Positions 17,813 to 25,586 of a DNA stretch of 53,007 nt are shown piece by piece. This stretch comes from Streptosporangiales bacterium (GTDB taxonomy: Bacteria > Actinomycetota > Actinomycetes > Streptosporangiales > WHSR01), in NCBI GenBank assembly GCA_009379995.1, contig WHSR01000028.1, positions 1 through 53,007 on the forward strand, read 5' to 3'. The translations under genes and the position numbers were made by a program. Below the pieces are notes generated by a model. That model was not told where the DNA came from, did not search any database, and was given only the letters and a program-made list of their open reading frames with translations. Position 1 is the first letter of the stretch, and the number at the start of each line of letters is the position of its first letter.

Positions 17813-18919
17813 CTACCCGCGCGGTCGATTTGGCCGCTCACGCGCGACACGAGCGGCGAGTGATGCGAGTTCCTCAGCAGGTCGGGCTATCGCCGCCTCG
17901 ACCGAGCCCGCGGAGTCGGCGACCGAGTACGCCGCGTCGACGCCGGCGCCGGCCATCTCGTCCGCCCGCACGGCGACCCGACCGGCGAGCAGCAGACACG
18001 GGACCCCCCGCTCCTTGGCCGCGCGCGCGACGCCACTCGGTACCTTCCCCCGCAGCGACTGGGAGTCGAACGATCCCTCCCCGGTCAACACCAGATCCGC
18101 GGAGCCGACCCGCTCGTCCAGGCTCACCGCACGCAGTACGGCGTCGATACCGGACTCCCGCCGACCGCCGAGAACGAAGAGACCGAACCCGAGACCGCCG
18201 GCCGCGCCCGCTCCGGGCTCGTCGACCCACCGCTCGCCGACGAGCCCCGCCCAGTGGCTCAGTGCGGCGTCAAGGGCCGCCGTCTGCTCCTCGGATGCGC
18301 CCTTCTGCGGGCCGAAGACGGCGCTCGCGCCGTCCTCGCCGAGCAGCGGGTTGTCGACATCGGTCGCCATGACGAGCTCGACCGCCGCGGTGCGCTTGAG
18401 CGCCGGCACGACGTCCACCCTGCACAGCTCGCGCAACGCCATACCACCGCGCCGCAGCACCTCCGCGGGACCGGCGCCCAGCCCGGCGAGCATCCCGGCT
18501 CCCCCGTCGTTGGTGGCGCTTCCACCCAAACCCAGCAGGCACCGGGAGGCCCCGTCGTCGATCGCGGCGGCCAGCAGCTCGCCAACGCCGTACGTGGTGC
18601 TGCCCCCCGCATCACGGGCGTCCTCGGGCACCAGGTGCAGACCACAGGCCTGTGCGGTCTCCACGTACGCGGTATCCCCGTGGTGAAGGAGCCGGGCGGG
18701 GACGCGATCCCCCAGCGGCCCGGACACCGAAACGGTGATCAGGCGGCCGCCGATGGCGGCGTGCAGCACCTCGACGAAACCCGGGCCGCCGTCGGACAGC
18801 GGTGCGACGTCGAGGTCGTCTCCGGGGAGGGTCTCCCGCCAGCCCGCCGCGATGGCCTCCGCCGCCTGGACGGCCGTCAGGGTGCCGGCGAACTTGTCAG
18901 GGGCGATGAGAACACGCAC
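17813..18919 (-). CDS. glxK: Glycerate kinase
   Basis: A 368-residue protein of the GlxK/GarK glycerate kinase family. It begins VLIAPDKFAGTLTAVQAAEAI, the family's hallmark start, and includes LLGLGGSATNDGGAGMLAGLG, the glycine-rich nucleotide region. It phosphorylates D-glycerate (to 2- or 3-phosphoglycerate depending on subtype). The GTG start at 18919 has GGAAGGA upstream; the open frame extends 45 codons further but with unlike sequence. It is divergent from the TGT-like gene. M. tuberculosis has glxK at the same position. Confidence 0.92.
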   Translation of the reverse strand: MRVLIAPDKFAGTLTAVQAAEAIAAGWRETLPGDDLDVAPLSDGGPGFVEVLHAAIGGRLITVSVSGPLGDRVPARLLHHGDTAYVETAQACGLHLVPEDARDAGGSTTYGVGELLAAAIDDGASRCLLGLGGSATNDGGAGMLAGLGAGPAEVLRRGGMALRELCRVDVVPALKRTAAVELVMATDVDNPLLGEDGASAVFGPQKGASEEQTAALDAALSHWAGLVGERWVDEPGAGAAGGLGFGLFVLGGRRESGIDAVLRAVSLDERVGSADLVLTGEGSFDSQSLRGKVPSGVARAAKERGVPCLLLAGRVAVRADEMAGAGVDAAYSVADSAGSVEAAIARPAEELASLAARVARERPNRPRG

Positions 18920-18950
18920 CCGGTCATCCTTCCATGGCCGTCTACGGCGG

Positions 18951-18991
18951 TTGACCTTTCTGCCTGGGCGATTACGTTCATGGGTGAACGT
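18951..18991 (+). promoter_or_regulatory. Sigma-70-type promoter with overlapping palindromic operator
   Basis: TTGACC (18951-18956), a 16-base spacer and TACGTT (18973-18978) form a good housekeeping promoter for the TGT-like gene. A perfect 7-base inverted repeat, ACGTTCA (18974-18980) and TGAACGT (18985-18991), overlaps the -10 element and probable transcription start. This suits a repressor that blocks RNA polymerase. The repressor is unknown. Confidence 0.6.
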
Positions 18992-19013
18992 CCCTTTCTC
19001 CTGGAGGCGTGCG

Positions 19014-20075
19014 ATGGACGACCTGGAAGGCCAGGCCTCGATCGCGACGGCCACACATGGCCAGTTGACCGACGGCCTGCTTGTGCAGGCGACCGCGCGG
19101 GACCTCGACGTGCTGCGTCTGGCCGACCGGGACGGCAGCGGGTTGGTCTTCTCCGGAGAGGGGGCGATCGCCGCCGCCAGGGCGGCTCGCCGGCGCGGGT
19201 TCGACCGGCCGGTACTGGTGGACCGTCGCCGCTACGCTGGCAACTCGCGGGTCCGCGGCACCGCGCCGTTGTCCTCGCGATGGCTGGCCGACCAACGGGA
19301 CCTCGGCGTCACGGCCGTACTGACCGACTCCGGGTACATCGGCGCCTGCGACGAGGAGGCGCTGACGTCGGTCCTCGGCGGGGCCGCGAGCGCGTCCGCG
19401 GCGGGCGAGGCCGTTACCGCCGTACTGCCCCTTCACATGCGCTGGCTGCGGGGGGATCTGAAGAAGCTGATCTACGAGGTGCTGCGCCACGAAGTGCCGG
19501 TCGCCCTGGTCCTGGAACACCCGAAGGACCCTCTTGGCACCAGGGTCGCGGTGGCCGGCCTGATCGAGCTGCTCCGCACGCCGGCCCCGGTGTCGCTGCT
19601 GTCCAGCGACGTCTCGTCCCTGGGAGCCATCGCCTTCGGCGCCCGGTGGGCGGCCGTGGGCATGCGGACCAACCTCCGCCACCTGTACCCCAAGACCGAT
19701 TCGGACCGGGGATGGCATCCGTCCGGCGCCCACAGCGCGTTGGTCGACCCGGTCCTGTCGATCGTCACCGTCGACAAGATCTTTGCCGCGTGGGCGGCGA
19801 CGCCTGACGCTCCGGTGTGGAGATGTCCCTGCCCCACCTGCCACGGGCGCACCCTGGACTGGTTGCAGACCGCGTCCGAGGTGGAAGTCAACGCCCATAC
19901 CTTCGAGCTGCTGATGCGCCGACGCGACGATCTGGTACGCGTCGAGCCCGGTCGGCTCCGCGAGCAGAGCTGGCGCGAAGCGTGCCGGCACGCGCTGTAC
20001 CGCTACGAGGAGCTCGGCCTGGAAGGCCTCGGATGGGATCCTCCCGGCTTCCTCAAGGCGTGGACGAGCGGCTAG
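19014..20075 (+). CDS. tRNA-guanine-transglycosylase-superfamily-like protein, function unknown
   Basis: A 353-residue protein that I cannot place in a named subfamily. Three things recall TGT-type TIM barrels: a TDSG motif (Asp105; canonical TGT has TDSGGFQ), a later strand-loop with SSDVSSLGAIAFGARWAAVG (Asp199), and a C-terminal zinc-like motif C271-x-C273-x2-C276 with His295 followed by TFELLMRRRDDL. Canonical TGT uses C-x-C-x2-C with a longer gap to His. Length is near bacterial TGT (~370), yet overall similarity looks weak. It could act on tRNA or DNA, or be a non-enzymatic paralog. No queuosine or preQ0 genes are visible. The ATG follows CTGGAGG. Its 3' end overlaps the convergent gene by 23 bases. 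Confidence 0.6.
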   Translation: MDDLEGQASIATATHGQLTDGLLVQATARDLDVLRLADRDGSGLVFSGEGAIAAARAARRRGFDRPVLVDRRRYAGNSRVRGTAPLSSRWLADQRDLGVTAVLTDSGYIGACDEEALTSVLGGAASASAAGEAVTAVLPLHMRWLRGDLKKLIYEVLRHEVPVALVLEHPKDPLGTRVAVAGLIELLRTPAPVSLLSSDVSSLGAIAFGARWAAVGMRTNLRHLYPKTDSDRGWHPSGAHSALVDPVLSIVTVDKIFAAWAATPDAPVWRCPCPTCHGRTLDWLQTASEVEVNAHTFELLMRRRDDLVRVEPGRLREQSWREACRHALYRYEELGLEGLGWDPPGFLKAWTSG

Positions 20076-20571
20076 CCGTCAGCACGGTGTCGTAGAGGAC
20101 CTCCTCCACAAGCCGGTGCGCCCACGTGCGGGAGGCCGGCGGGCGGGTGTCGGGATGGTGGATCAGCCGCAGCCCATCGGGGTCGTCGGCGATCACCCCG
20201 AATCCCGCAACGATGGCCTCGGCGGCCACCCCGCGGCGACGTGCCTCGGCACCGGGCAGCACCGCCACCCGTGGGCCGAAGGCCGTGAAGCCGCCGAGAT
20301 TGGCGCGGGCCGAACGCCAGCCCTTGCGCACCGCTATCGCGCCCGCGATACGCACCGGGGGCCGGCGGGTTAGGAAGCCCGGGTCTCCGTGTGCGACACA
20401 GCGGAACTGGAGCGGATCCGCGACCGGAAGCCGGCCCTCGGCCACCCGGGTGTCGTGTTCGTCCTCGTCGAGCGCGCAGGCGACGAGCTGCCTCCTGCCG
20501 AGGACGCGGGCCGGTACGACCGCGAAACCGGACCAACCCAGGATCGACAGGGCTTCCCGAACCGCAGTCAC
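20053..20571 (-). CDS. Hypothetical protein
   Basis: A 172-residue frame with a GTG start and strong GC-rich third positions. I do not recognise the family. It looks like a soluble alpha/beta protein; there is no signal peptide and no cysteine-rich motif. The middle (PPVRIAGAIAVRKGWRSARA and FTAFGPRVAVLPG) is moderately hydrophobic, and the C-terminal part (TWAHRLVEEVLYDTVL) is probably helical. It ends inside the 3' end of the convergent TGT-like gene, a 23-base overlap, so the two must have evolved together at this junction. Confidence 0.6.
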   Translation of the reverse strand: MTAVREALSILGWSGFAVVPARVLGRRQLVACALDEDEHDTRVAEGRLPVADPLQFRCVAHGDPGFLTRRPPVRIAGAIAVRKGWRSARANLGGFTAFGPRVAVLPGAEARRRGVAAEAIVAGFGVIADDPDGLRLIHHPDTRPPASRTWAHRLVEEVLYDTVLTASRSSTP

Positions 20572-20651
20572 AGCGGCCTACCCTGCCACGCGGAATGCGT
20601 GTCCGAGGGTAGATTCGCCTAATTCCGGCCGCGACCCCCTGGGCAGGGCGC

Positions 20652-20945
20652 TCAGAGGTCCATCGTGTGGTAGAAGGCGCGCTCACGGTCCTCCAGGTAC
20701 GGGATCGCGCCCTCCCTCACGTGCTCCTGGAAGTGCGGCGAGGCCATGTGCTCCTCGTACCCGGACTCGTCGACGTACTGCTCGTACAGGAAGAAGGTGC
20801 GCGGGTCGTCGGGCGTGCGGTGCGCCTGGTAGAAGAGGCACTTGTCCTCCGCCCGGGACAGCGGCGTCATCACCTCGATCGCCCGCGCGATCCGCTCCTC
20901 CTCGCCGGGCTTGGCCTTCCAGATCGCTGCCACGACAAACGCCAT
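20652..20945 (-). CDS. Antibiotic biosynthesis monooxygenase (ABM)-fold protein, putative quinol monooxygenase
   Basis: A 97-residue ferredoxin-like single-domain protein. It begins VVAAIWKAKPGEEERIARAI and contains CLFYQAHRTPDDPRTFFLYEQY then HMASPHFQEH, the usual pattern of the YgiN/ABM family. These small enzymes oxidise quinols or other aromatics without a cofactor, usually as dimers. It lies 25 bases downstream of the iron-dependent dehydrogenase on the same strand and may act in the same pathway, but the substrate is not deducible. Confidence 0.8.
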   Translation of the reverse strand: MAFVVAAIWKAKPGEEERIARAIEVMTPLSRAEDKCLFYQAHRTPDDPRTFFLYEQYVDESGYEEHMASPHFQEHVREGAIPYLEDRERAFYHTMDL

Positions 20946-20970
20946 GTCGGCTACCCAACTCTCGCCGGAA

Positions 20971-22248
20971 CTACCAGTTGATCATCGAGGCGGCGAAGAT
21001 GGCCTCGACGTCCTCCGCCGTGACCTCCCTCGGCGCCATCGAGATCAGCCGCTGCTGCTTGAGCGCGCCCTCCACGAGGTCGGGGATGTCGCTCTCGTCG
21101 TAGCCCACGGCGGCCACACCGCTGGCGATTCCGACGTCGCGCATCAGGCCGATGAGCGCCCGCGGGAGGCGCTCACGCGCGTCGTCGATCTCGCTCACCC
21201 GAGGGTCGAGCCACTCCGCGGCCCGCAGATGCCGCTCGGGGTCGGTCGGGAAGGTGAAGCGGAACGTCGCCGGCGTGGTCAGCGCCACCGACTCCCCGTG
21301 CGGGACCATCGGCTCGGCAGGCGGGTAGTCCGCCGGCCGGTAGCTGCGGACCCGGCCGGCGATCGGGTACGCGCAGGCGTGCGGGATGTGCACCCCCGCG
21401 TTGCCGAATCCCATGCCGGCGAACGACGCGGCGAGCATCATGTCGGTGCGCGCGTCCAGGTCCTTCCCGGTCAGCACCGCCTTGCGGAGCGAGCGCGACA
21501 GCCGCTGCAGGGCCTTCTCGATGAACGCGTCGGAGATCGGGTTGGAGCCGACGTAGACGAGGCGTTGCTCCGGCCGCCTCCGACCGTACGCCTGGTAGGG
21601 CCGCGCGGTGTACGACTCCAGCGCGTGGCCCAGGACGTCCATCCCGCACGCCGCGGTCACGTGCGGCGGCACCGAAAGCGTGGTCAGAGGGTCGACGACC
21701 GCGAGCGTCGGCCGCAGCTTCGGGTGGCTGATCGCGGTCTTCACCTTGAGGTGAAGGACGTCGAGGACGCACATCGCGGTGCTCTCGGAGCCTGTACCGG
21801 CGGTGGTGGGCACGGCGACGAACGGCTTGACCGGCTCCGGCGGTGCCTTGCCCCCGCCGATCGGCGGGTTGACGTAGTCCATCAGCTCGCCGGGGTTGGT
21901 AGTCAACAGGTTGACGGCCTTGGCCGTGTCGATCGACGAGCCGCCGCCCACCGCCACGAAGCCGTCCCACTCGGTGTCCCGGGCGTACTCGACGGCGTCC
22001 CGGAAGCTGGCGTCGGTCGGCTCACAGTGCACGCCGTCGTAGACCGTCGGCTTCAATCCCGCGTTCTCCAGGGCCGCTGCGGCACGCTCCGGTATGCCGG
22101 TCGCGGCCACCCCCTTGTCGGTGACGACCAGCACCCGTTCCAGCCCGAGCCTCCCGCAGTCGTACCCGAGCTCGTCGATCGCACCGACGCCGAACTTCAG
22201 CGGAGGAGCACCCCAGGTGAAGATGGTCTCGGTGACGTACTCGGTCAT
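20971..22248 (-). CDS. Iron-containing alcohol dehydrogenase, hydroxyacid-oxoacid transhydrogenase type
   Basis: A 425-residue group III (iron-dependent) dehydrogenase. The nucleotide-binding GGGSSIDTAKAVNLL, the PTTAGTGSE motif and the metal-region GMDVLGHALESYTA and HIPHACAYPIAG are clear. The long C-terminal half and overall pattern resemble ADHFE1/HOT, which couples 4-hydroxybutyrate oxidation to 2-oxoglutarate reduction, rather than simple ethanol dehydrogenases. The exact reaction is uncertain. It lies 33 bases downstream of pspAB on the same strand, so part of its transcription could come from the psp promoter. Confidence 0.85.
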   Translation of the reverse strand: MTEYVTETIFTWGAPPLKFGVGAIDELGYDCGRLGLERVLVVTDKGVAATGIPERAAAALENAGLKPTVYDGVHCEPTDASFRDAVEYARDTEWDGFVAVGGGSSIDTAKAVNLLTTNPGELMDYVNPPIGGGKAPPEPVKPFVAVPTTAGTGSESTAMCVLDVLHLKVKTAISHPKLRPTLAVVDPLTTLSVPPHVTAACGMDVLGHALESYTARPYQAYGRRRPEQRLVYVGSNPISDAFIEKALQRLSRSLRKAVLTGKDLDARTDMMLAASFAGMGFGNAGVHIPHACAYPIAGRVRSYRPADYPPAEPMVPHGESVALTTPATFRFTFPTDPERHLRAAEWLDPRVSEIDDARERLPRALIGLMRDVGIASGVAAVGYDESDIPDLVEGALKQQRLISMAPREVTAEDVEAIFAASMINW

Positions 22249-22281
22249 CTCCTCACCCTTCCCGTGTACGCGCCGTACGCC

Positions 22282-22854
22282 TTAGAGCCCGGGTGCCCCC
22301 CATACCGGGAACCACCTGTCCAACTCGGGCTCGATCCGCATGTCGTTCGCCAGGGTGCCACGCACCTGCAGCTCCAACGCGTTGTCCCGGCGCTCACCGG
22401 GCAGCGGGGCGAAGGGATAGAAGGTGCCGCGCTTGTAGAGGTAGACGAGCGCGAGCCGGTGCCCGGAACCGTCGGTGAAGCCCACCAGCGAGCACAGCAG
22501 GGACGGCCCGAAGCCGGCATTCTCCAGCGACGAGTTGACCGCGTGGATGTCCGTCACCAGGCCGGCGAGCTCCTCGGGATCGTGCCGGGCCAGCAGCCAG
22601 GTGTAGCCGTAGGAGTCCGTGCTGAGCTCGACCTTCGGCCCCTGGTCAGCGTCCAACAGCGCCTGCACCTCGTTCTGGGTGTCGGCGAACGCCCGCCCCT
22701 CGGCGGCGCGGAAGCACACCGAACCCAGGCCGGTGGGCGCAAACGCCATGGCGGCCTGCAGGGTGACGGCTGCCGACGGCAACGCGAAGAGCTGGTCGAG
22801 ATCCGGCTTCGCCGGCTTGGAACGGCCGAGCAGCGCGTCGAAAAAGCCCACCAC
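22282..22854 (-). CDS. pspAB: PspA-associated protein PspAB
   Basis: A 190-residue cytosolic-looking protein. It begins VVGFFDALLGRSKPAKPDLD, continues with LFALPSAAVTLQAA, and has a later YGYTWLLARHDPEELAGLV. I recognise it as the PspAB component found with actinobacterial pspA-pspAA-htpX operons. Its biochemical role is not established. The GTG start overlaps the htpX stop (TAGTG), indicating translational coupling. A second GTG immediately after is an alternative start. Confidence 0.82.
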   Translation of the reverse strand: MVGFFDALLGRSKPAKPDLDQLFALPSAAVTLQAAMAFAPTGLGSVCFRAAEGRAFADTQNEVQALLDADQGPKVELSTDSYGYTWLLARHDPEELAGLVTDIHAVNSSLENAGFGPSLLCSLVGFTDGSGHRLALVYLYKRGTFYPFAPLPGERRDNALELQVRGTLANDMRIEPELDRWFPVWGAPGL

Positions 22855-23762
22855 TACCCCATCCGCCCCAGCTGGGAGGAGATATTGGCGAGCTGGTCGA
22901 GCCGGCGCTGCAGCGGGGGGTGGGTGGAGAACAGCGTCGAGATGCTGACCCCCTTGGACAGGGCAGGGGCGAAGAAGAACGCGTTGAAGGGCTCGGCCGC
23001 ACGAAGATCGCGGGTAGGTATCCGGGCCATGTCCCCGGACACCTTGGTGAGCGCGCTGGCCAGCGCGGACGGGCGCCCGGTGAGCAGCGCGCCCGCCCGG
23101 TCGGCGGACAGCTCCCGGTAGCGGGACAGAGCACGGATCAACAGGAAGCTGATCACATAGGTGATCACGCTGACGAGCGTGACCACCATGGCCACCACGA
23201 ACACGTTCTGGTTCCTGCCGCCGCCGCGCATCAGCCCGCTGTACAGGCTGATGCGCGTCAACAGCCCGGCGAGCACGCCGAGGAACGACGCGATGGTCAT
23301 CACCGCCACGTCCCGGTGCGCGACGTGCGACATCTCGTGCGCGAGCACGCCCTCGAGCTCCTGGGGATCGAGCCGCCGCAGGATCCCCGTGGTCACGCAG
23401 ACCACCGCCCGCTTGCTGTTGCGTCCTGTCGCGAACGCGTTCGGCACGTCGCTGTCGGCGATCGCCACCCGAGGCTTCGACATGTCGGACATCGCGCACA
23501 GCCGGTCGATGATGCCGTGCAGCTCGGGTGCCTGCTGCGGGCTGACCTCCCGGCCGCGCATCGCGAACAGCGCCATCCGGTCGGAGAAGAAGTACTGGAC
23601 GAGGAAGAAGCCTCCCGCGATGAGGATGGCCAGTGGCCAGGCGTCACGGAGGACGACGATGAGTACGGCGATGAAAACGACGTAGACCAGCCCCAGAAGG
23701 AACATGGTCAACAGCATCCGGCCCGTGAGACCACGGTCCGGCGCGAATCGGGTTCGCGCCAT
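22854..23762 (-). CDS. htpX: M48 zinc metalloprotease HtpX
   Basis: A 302-residue membrane protease. There are two N-terminal membrane helices (about 15-60), the zinc motif HEMSH (His142, Glu143, His146) and further hydrophobic segments after the active site. HtpX degrades misfolded membrane proteins at the cytoplasmic face. It is placed between pspAA and pspAB, the usual actinobacterial arrangement, so it is probably induced by envelope stress along with PspA. Length matches the family (~290). Confidence 0.93.
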   Translation of the reverse strand: MARTRFAPDRGLTGRMLLTMFLLGLVYVVFIAVLIVVLRDAWPLAILIAGGFFLVQYFFSDRMALFAMRGREVSPQQAPELHGIIDRLCAMSDMSKPRVAIADSDVPNAFATGRNSKRAVVCVTTGILRRLDPQELEGVLAHEMSHVAHRDVAVMTIASFLGVLAGLLTRISLYSGLMRGGGRNQNVFVVAMVVTLVSVITYVISFLLIRALSRYRELSADRAGALLTGRPSALASALTKVSGDMARIPTRDLRAAEPFNAFFFAPALSKGVSISTLFSTHPPLQRRLDQLANISSQLGRMG

Positions 23763-23790
23763 TTGGTGCTCGCTCTCCTCCGCTCGTCCG

Positions 23791-24069
23791 CTAGCCCGGG
23801 ATCAGACCCTCATCAGTCAGCATGGCACGTACTTCGTTGATGTCCGCGTCGGCCGGCGGCAAGATCAGGTCCGACGGCTCGAGGGCATCCGGCGGCAGCG
23901 ACTCGCCGGCGGCGCGCACGTGATGCAGCAGTCCGTCGAGGGCCTCACGGAACCGAGCGTGGTCTCCGGAGTCGAGGGCCTGCTGGAGGCCGTCGTCCAG
24001 CGCGTTCAGGTCATCGACCTCGGAGTCGTCGACTCGGAACTGGCCCTCCTCCATGATGCGGACGATCAC
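23791..24069 (-). CDS. pspAA: PspA-associated protein PspAA
   Basis: A 92-residue acidic protein beginning MIVRIMEEGQFRVDDSEVDD, with the conserved ending DLILPPADADINEVRAMLTD. This is the small PspAA partner that overlaps pspA in many actinobacteria. The start overlaps the pspA stop by four bases. It probably controls or binds PspA, but its mechanism is not known to me. Confidence 0.85.
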   Translation of the reverse strand: MIVRIMEEGQFRVDDSEVDDLNALDDGLQQALDSGDHARFREALDGLLHHVRAAGESLPPDALEPSDLILPPADADINEVRAMLTDEGLIPG

Positions 24070-24869
24070 GTGTTCTCCCCTTGCTGCGGCTGCTGGCTGG
24101 GCTGCGCCGCGCCAGGCTGCGCCGCGCCAGGCGCACCCGACTGGGTGCCCTCGATTTCCCTGGGCGGCTCTCCCGGGCCCAGCTCACCCTTCAGCCGCTG
24201 CATCTCGAGCTCCACGTCGGCGCCGCTGCCCATCCGGTCGAGCTCGGCCTGGATGTCGTCGCGCGGGCCGGTGAAGTCCTCGAGCGCGCCGGAGGCGAGC
24301 AGCTCGTCGATGGCACCGGCACGCGCCTGCATGCTCGCCGTCCTGTCCTCGGCGCGCTGGATCGCGAAGCCAACGTCACCCATCTCCTCCGAGATGCCGG
24401 AGAACGCCTCGTTGATCTGGGTCTGCGCCTCGGCGGCGGTGTAGGTGGCCTTGATGGTCTCCTTCCTCGTCCGGAAGGCGTCCACCTTGGCCTGCAGGCG
24501 TTGGGAGGCGAGGGTGAGCTTCTCCTCCTCCGACTGCAGGGAGCTGTACTGCTGCTGCAGCTCGCTCAGCTGCGTCTGCAGCCCGGAGCGGCGGGTGAGC
24601 GCCTCGCGCGCCAGATCCTCGCGACTCATGGCGAGGGCCTTGCGGCCCTGGTCTTCGAGCTTGCCCGACTGCTGCTCCAGCTGCTGCATCTGTAGCTCGA
24701 GCCGCTTTCGGGAGGTTGCGACGTCCGCGACACCGCGGCGGACCTTCTGAAGCAGCTCCAGTTGCCGCTGGTAGGAGTAGTCGAGGGTCTCGCGAGGATC
24801 CTCCGCACGGTCCAGGACCCTGTTGGCCTTGGACCGAAATATCATCGAGAATCGTTTCATCAGGCCCAT
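24066..24869 (-). CDS. pspA: Phage shock protein A (PspA/IM30 family)
   Basis: A 267-residue coiled-coil protein. The start MGLMKRFSMIFRSKANRVLD is a PspA-type amphipathic membrane-binding helix, followed by long heptad-rich helices (about 25-215) and a Pro/Gln/Ala-rich tail. PspA binds stressed membranes and forms ESCRT-III-like assemblies that limit proton leakage. The tail contains a tandem duplication (24101-24130) giving PGAAQPGAAQ. It is first in the operon, behind an ECF-type promoter. Confidence 0.93.
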   Translation of the reverse strand: MGLMKRFSMIFRSKANRVLDRAEDPRETLDYSYQRQLELLQKVRRGVADVATSRKRLELQMQQLEQQSGKLEDQGRKALAMSREDLAREALTRRSGLQTQLSELQQQYSSLQSEEEKLTLASQRLQAKVDAFRTRKETIKATYTAAEAQTQINEAFSGISEEMGDVGFAIQRAEDRTASMQARAGAIDELLASGALEDFTGPRDDIQAELDRMGSGADVELEMQRLKGELGPGEPPREIEGTQSGAPGAAQPGAAQPSQQPQQGENT

Positions 24870-24935
24870 GCGTGTGGCCGTCCCCTTCGTCGTCCGCGCA
24901 GTCGGTCAGGGCGGTTGGCCACCACCCTATGCGGA

Positions 24936-24961
24936 AACGTACCGGGTGGTCACGACGTTCC
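24936..24961 (-). promoter_or_regulatory. ECF-sigma-type promoter of the psp operon
   Basis: On the minus strand GGAAC (24961-24957) is followed by exactly 18 bases and then GTT (24938-24936). GGAAC-N18-GTT matches the consensus of SigE/SigH/SigR-type ECF sigma factors in actinobacteria. It lies about 65 bases before the pspA ATG. Envelope-stress control of psp by such factors is known in relatives; here it is inferred. Confidence 0.6.
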
Positions 24962-24968
24962 ATCGCGG

Positions 24969-24974
24969 TAGGCT
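24969..24974 (+). promoter_or_regulatory. Leaderless -10 element for the DUF3043 gene
   Basis: TAGGCT, six bases before the GTG start, with no ribosome site between. Confidence 0.5.
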
Positions 24975-24980
24975 AACCAC

Positions 24981-25586
24981 GTGTTCCGACGCCGTACCCC
25001 GACCGAGCCAGACGCCGAGCAGCAGGGTGGTTCCGGCTCCGGCGGGACCACCACCGATGCCGTCACGACCAAGCCGCATGGCAAGGGTCGTCCCACCCCG
25101 AAGCGGCGGGAGGCGGAGAGCCGGCGCCGCCAGCCGTTCCAAGCGCCGCGCGGCCGCAAGGAAGCCTATCGCCAGACCCGTCAGCGCCAGCGTGAGCAGC
25201 GCCGCCGGATGCGCGAGGGGGTGGCCAAGGGCGACGAGCGGTACCTACCCGCCCGGGACAAGGGATCGGTGCGGGGGCTCGCGCGGAACTACGTCGACTC
25301 CCGGCGCAGCATCGGGGAGTACTTCCTCATCCTCACCGTGATCATCCTGGTGCTCGGGTTCATACCGCAGCTCACGGCCATCGCCTACAACCTGCTGTGG
25401 CCGCTGATGATGGCGACGATCGTGGCCGAGGGCGTCTTCGTCGCCCGCAAGGTCAGACGGCTGGCGGAGGAGCGGCATCCCGGCGAGAGCACCCGCGGCG
25501 TGGGTTTCTACGCCGCGATGCGGGGGCTGCAGTTGCGCCGGCTCCGGCTACCGCCACCGCGCGTCAAGGTCGGCGAGAAGATCTGA
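24981..25586 (+). CDS. DUF3043 membrane protein
   Basis: A 201-residue protein with a very basic hydrophilic N-terminal half (Arg/Lys/Gln-rich, residues 10-95), two hydrophobic segments (about 113-155: EYFLILTVIILVLGFIPQL and NLLWPLMMATIVAEGVFVA), and a basic tail. It matches the DUF3043 family found next to this locus in other actinobacteria (M. tuberculosis Rv2206 position). The function is unknown. The GTG start lies six bases after TAGGCT. Its 3' end overlaps the convergent GNAT gene by 39 bases. Confidence 0.82.
   Translation: MFRRRTPTEPDAEQQGGSGSGGTTTDAVTTKPHGKGRPTPKRREAESRRRQPFQAPRGRKEAYRQTRQRQREQRRRMREGVAKGDERYLPARDKGSVRGLARNYVDSRRSIGEYFLILTVIILVLGFIPQLTAIAYNLLWPLMMATIVAEGVFVARKVRRLAEERHPGESTRGVGFYAAMRGLQLRRLRLPPPRVKVGEKI

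Noticed and set aside
20842..23121. A 759-codon open frame antisense to the dehydrogenase, pspAB and part of htpX
   Set aside because: It spans three well-supported genes on the other strand and its composition is typical of a shadow frame.
24957..24974. An iron-box (DtxR/DmdR-type) site at the DUF3043 promoter
   Set aside because: TAGGCTAACC resembles half of the consensus, but the other half is missing and TAGGCT is better explained as a -10 element.
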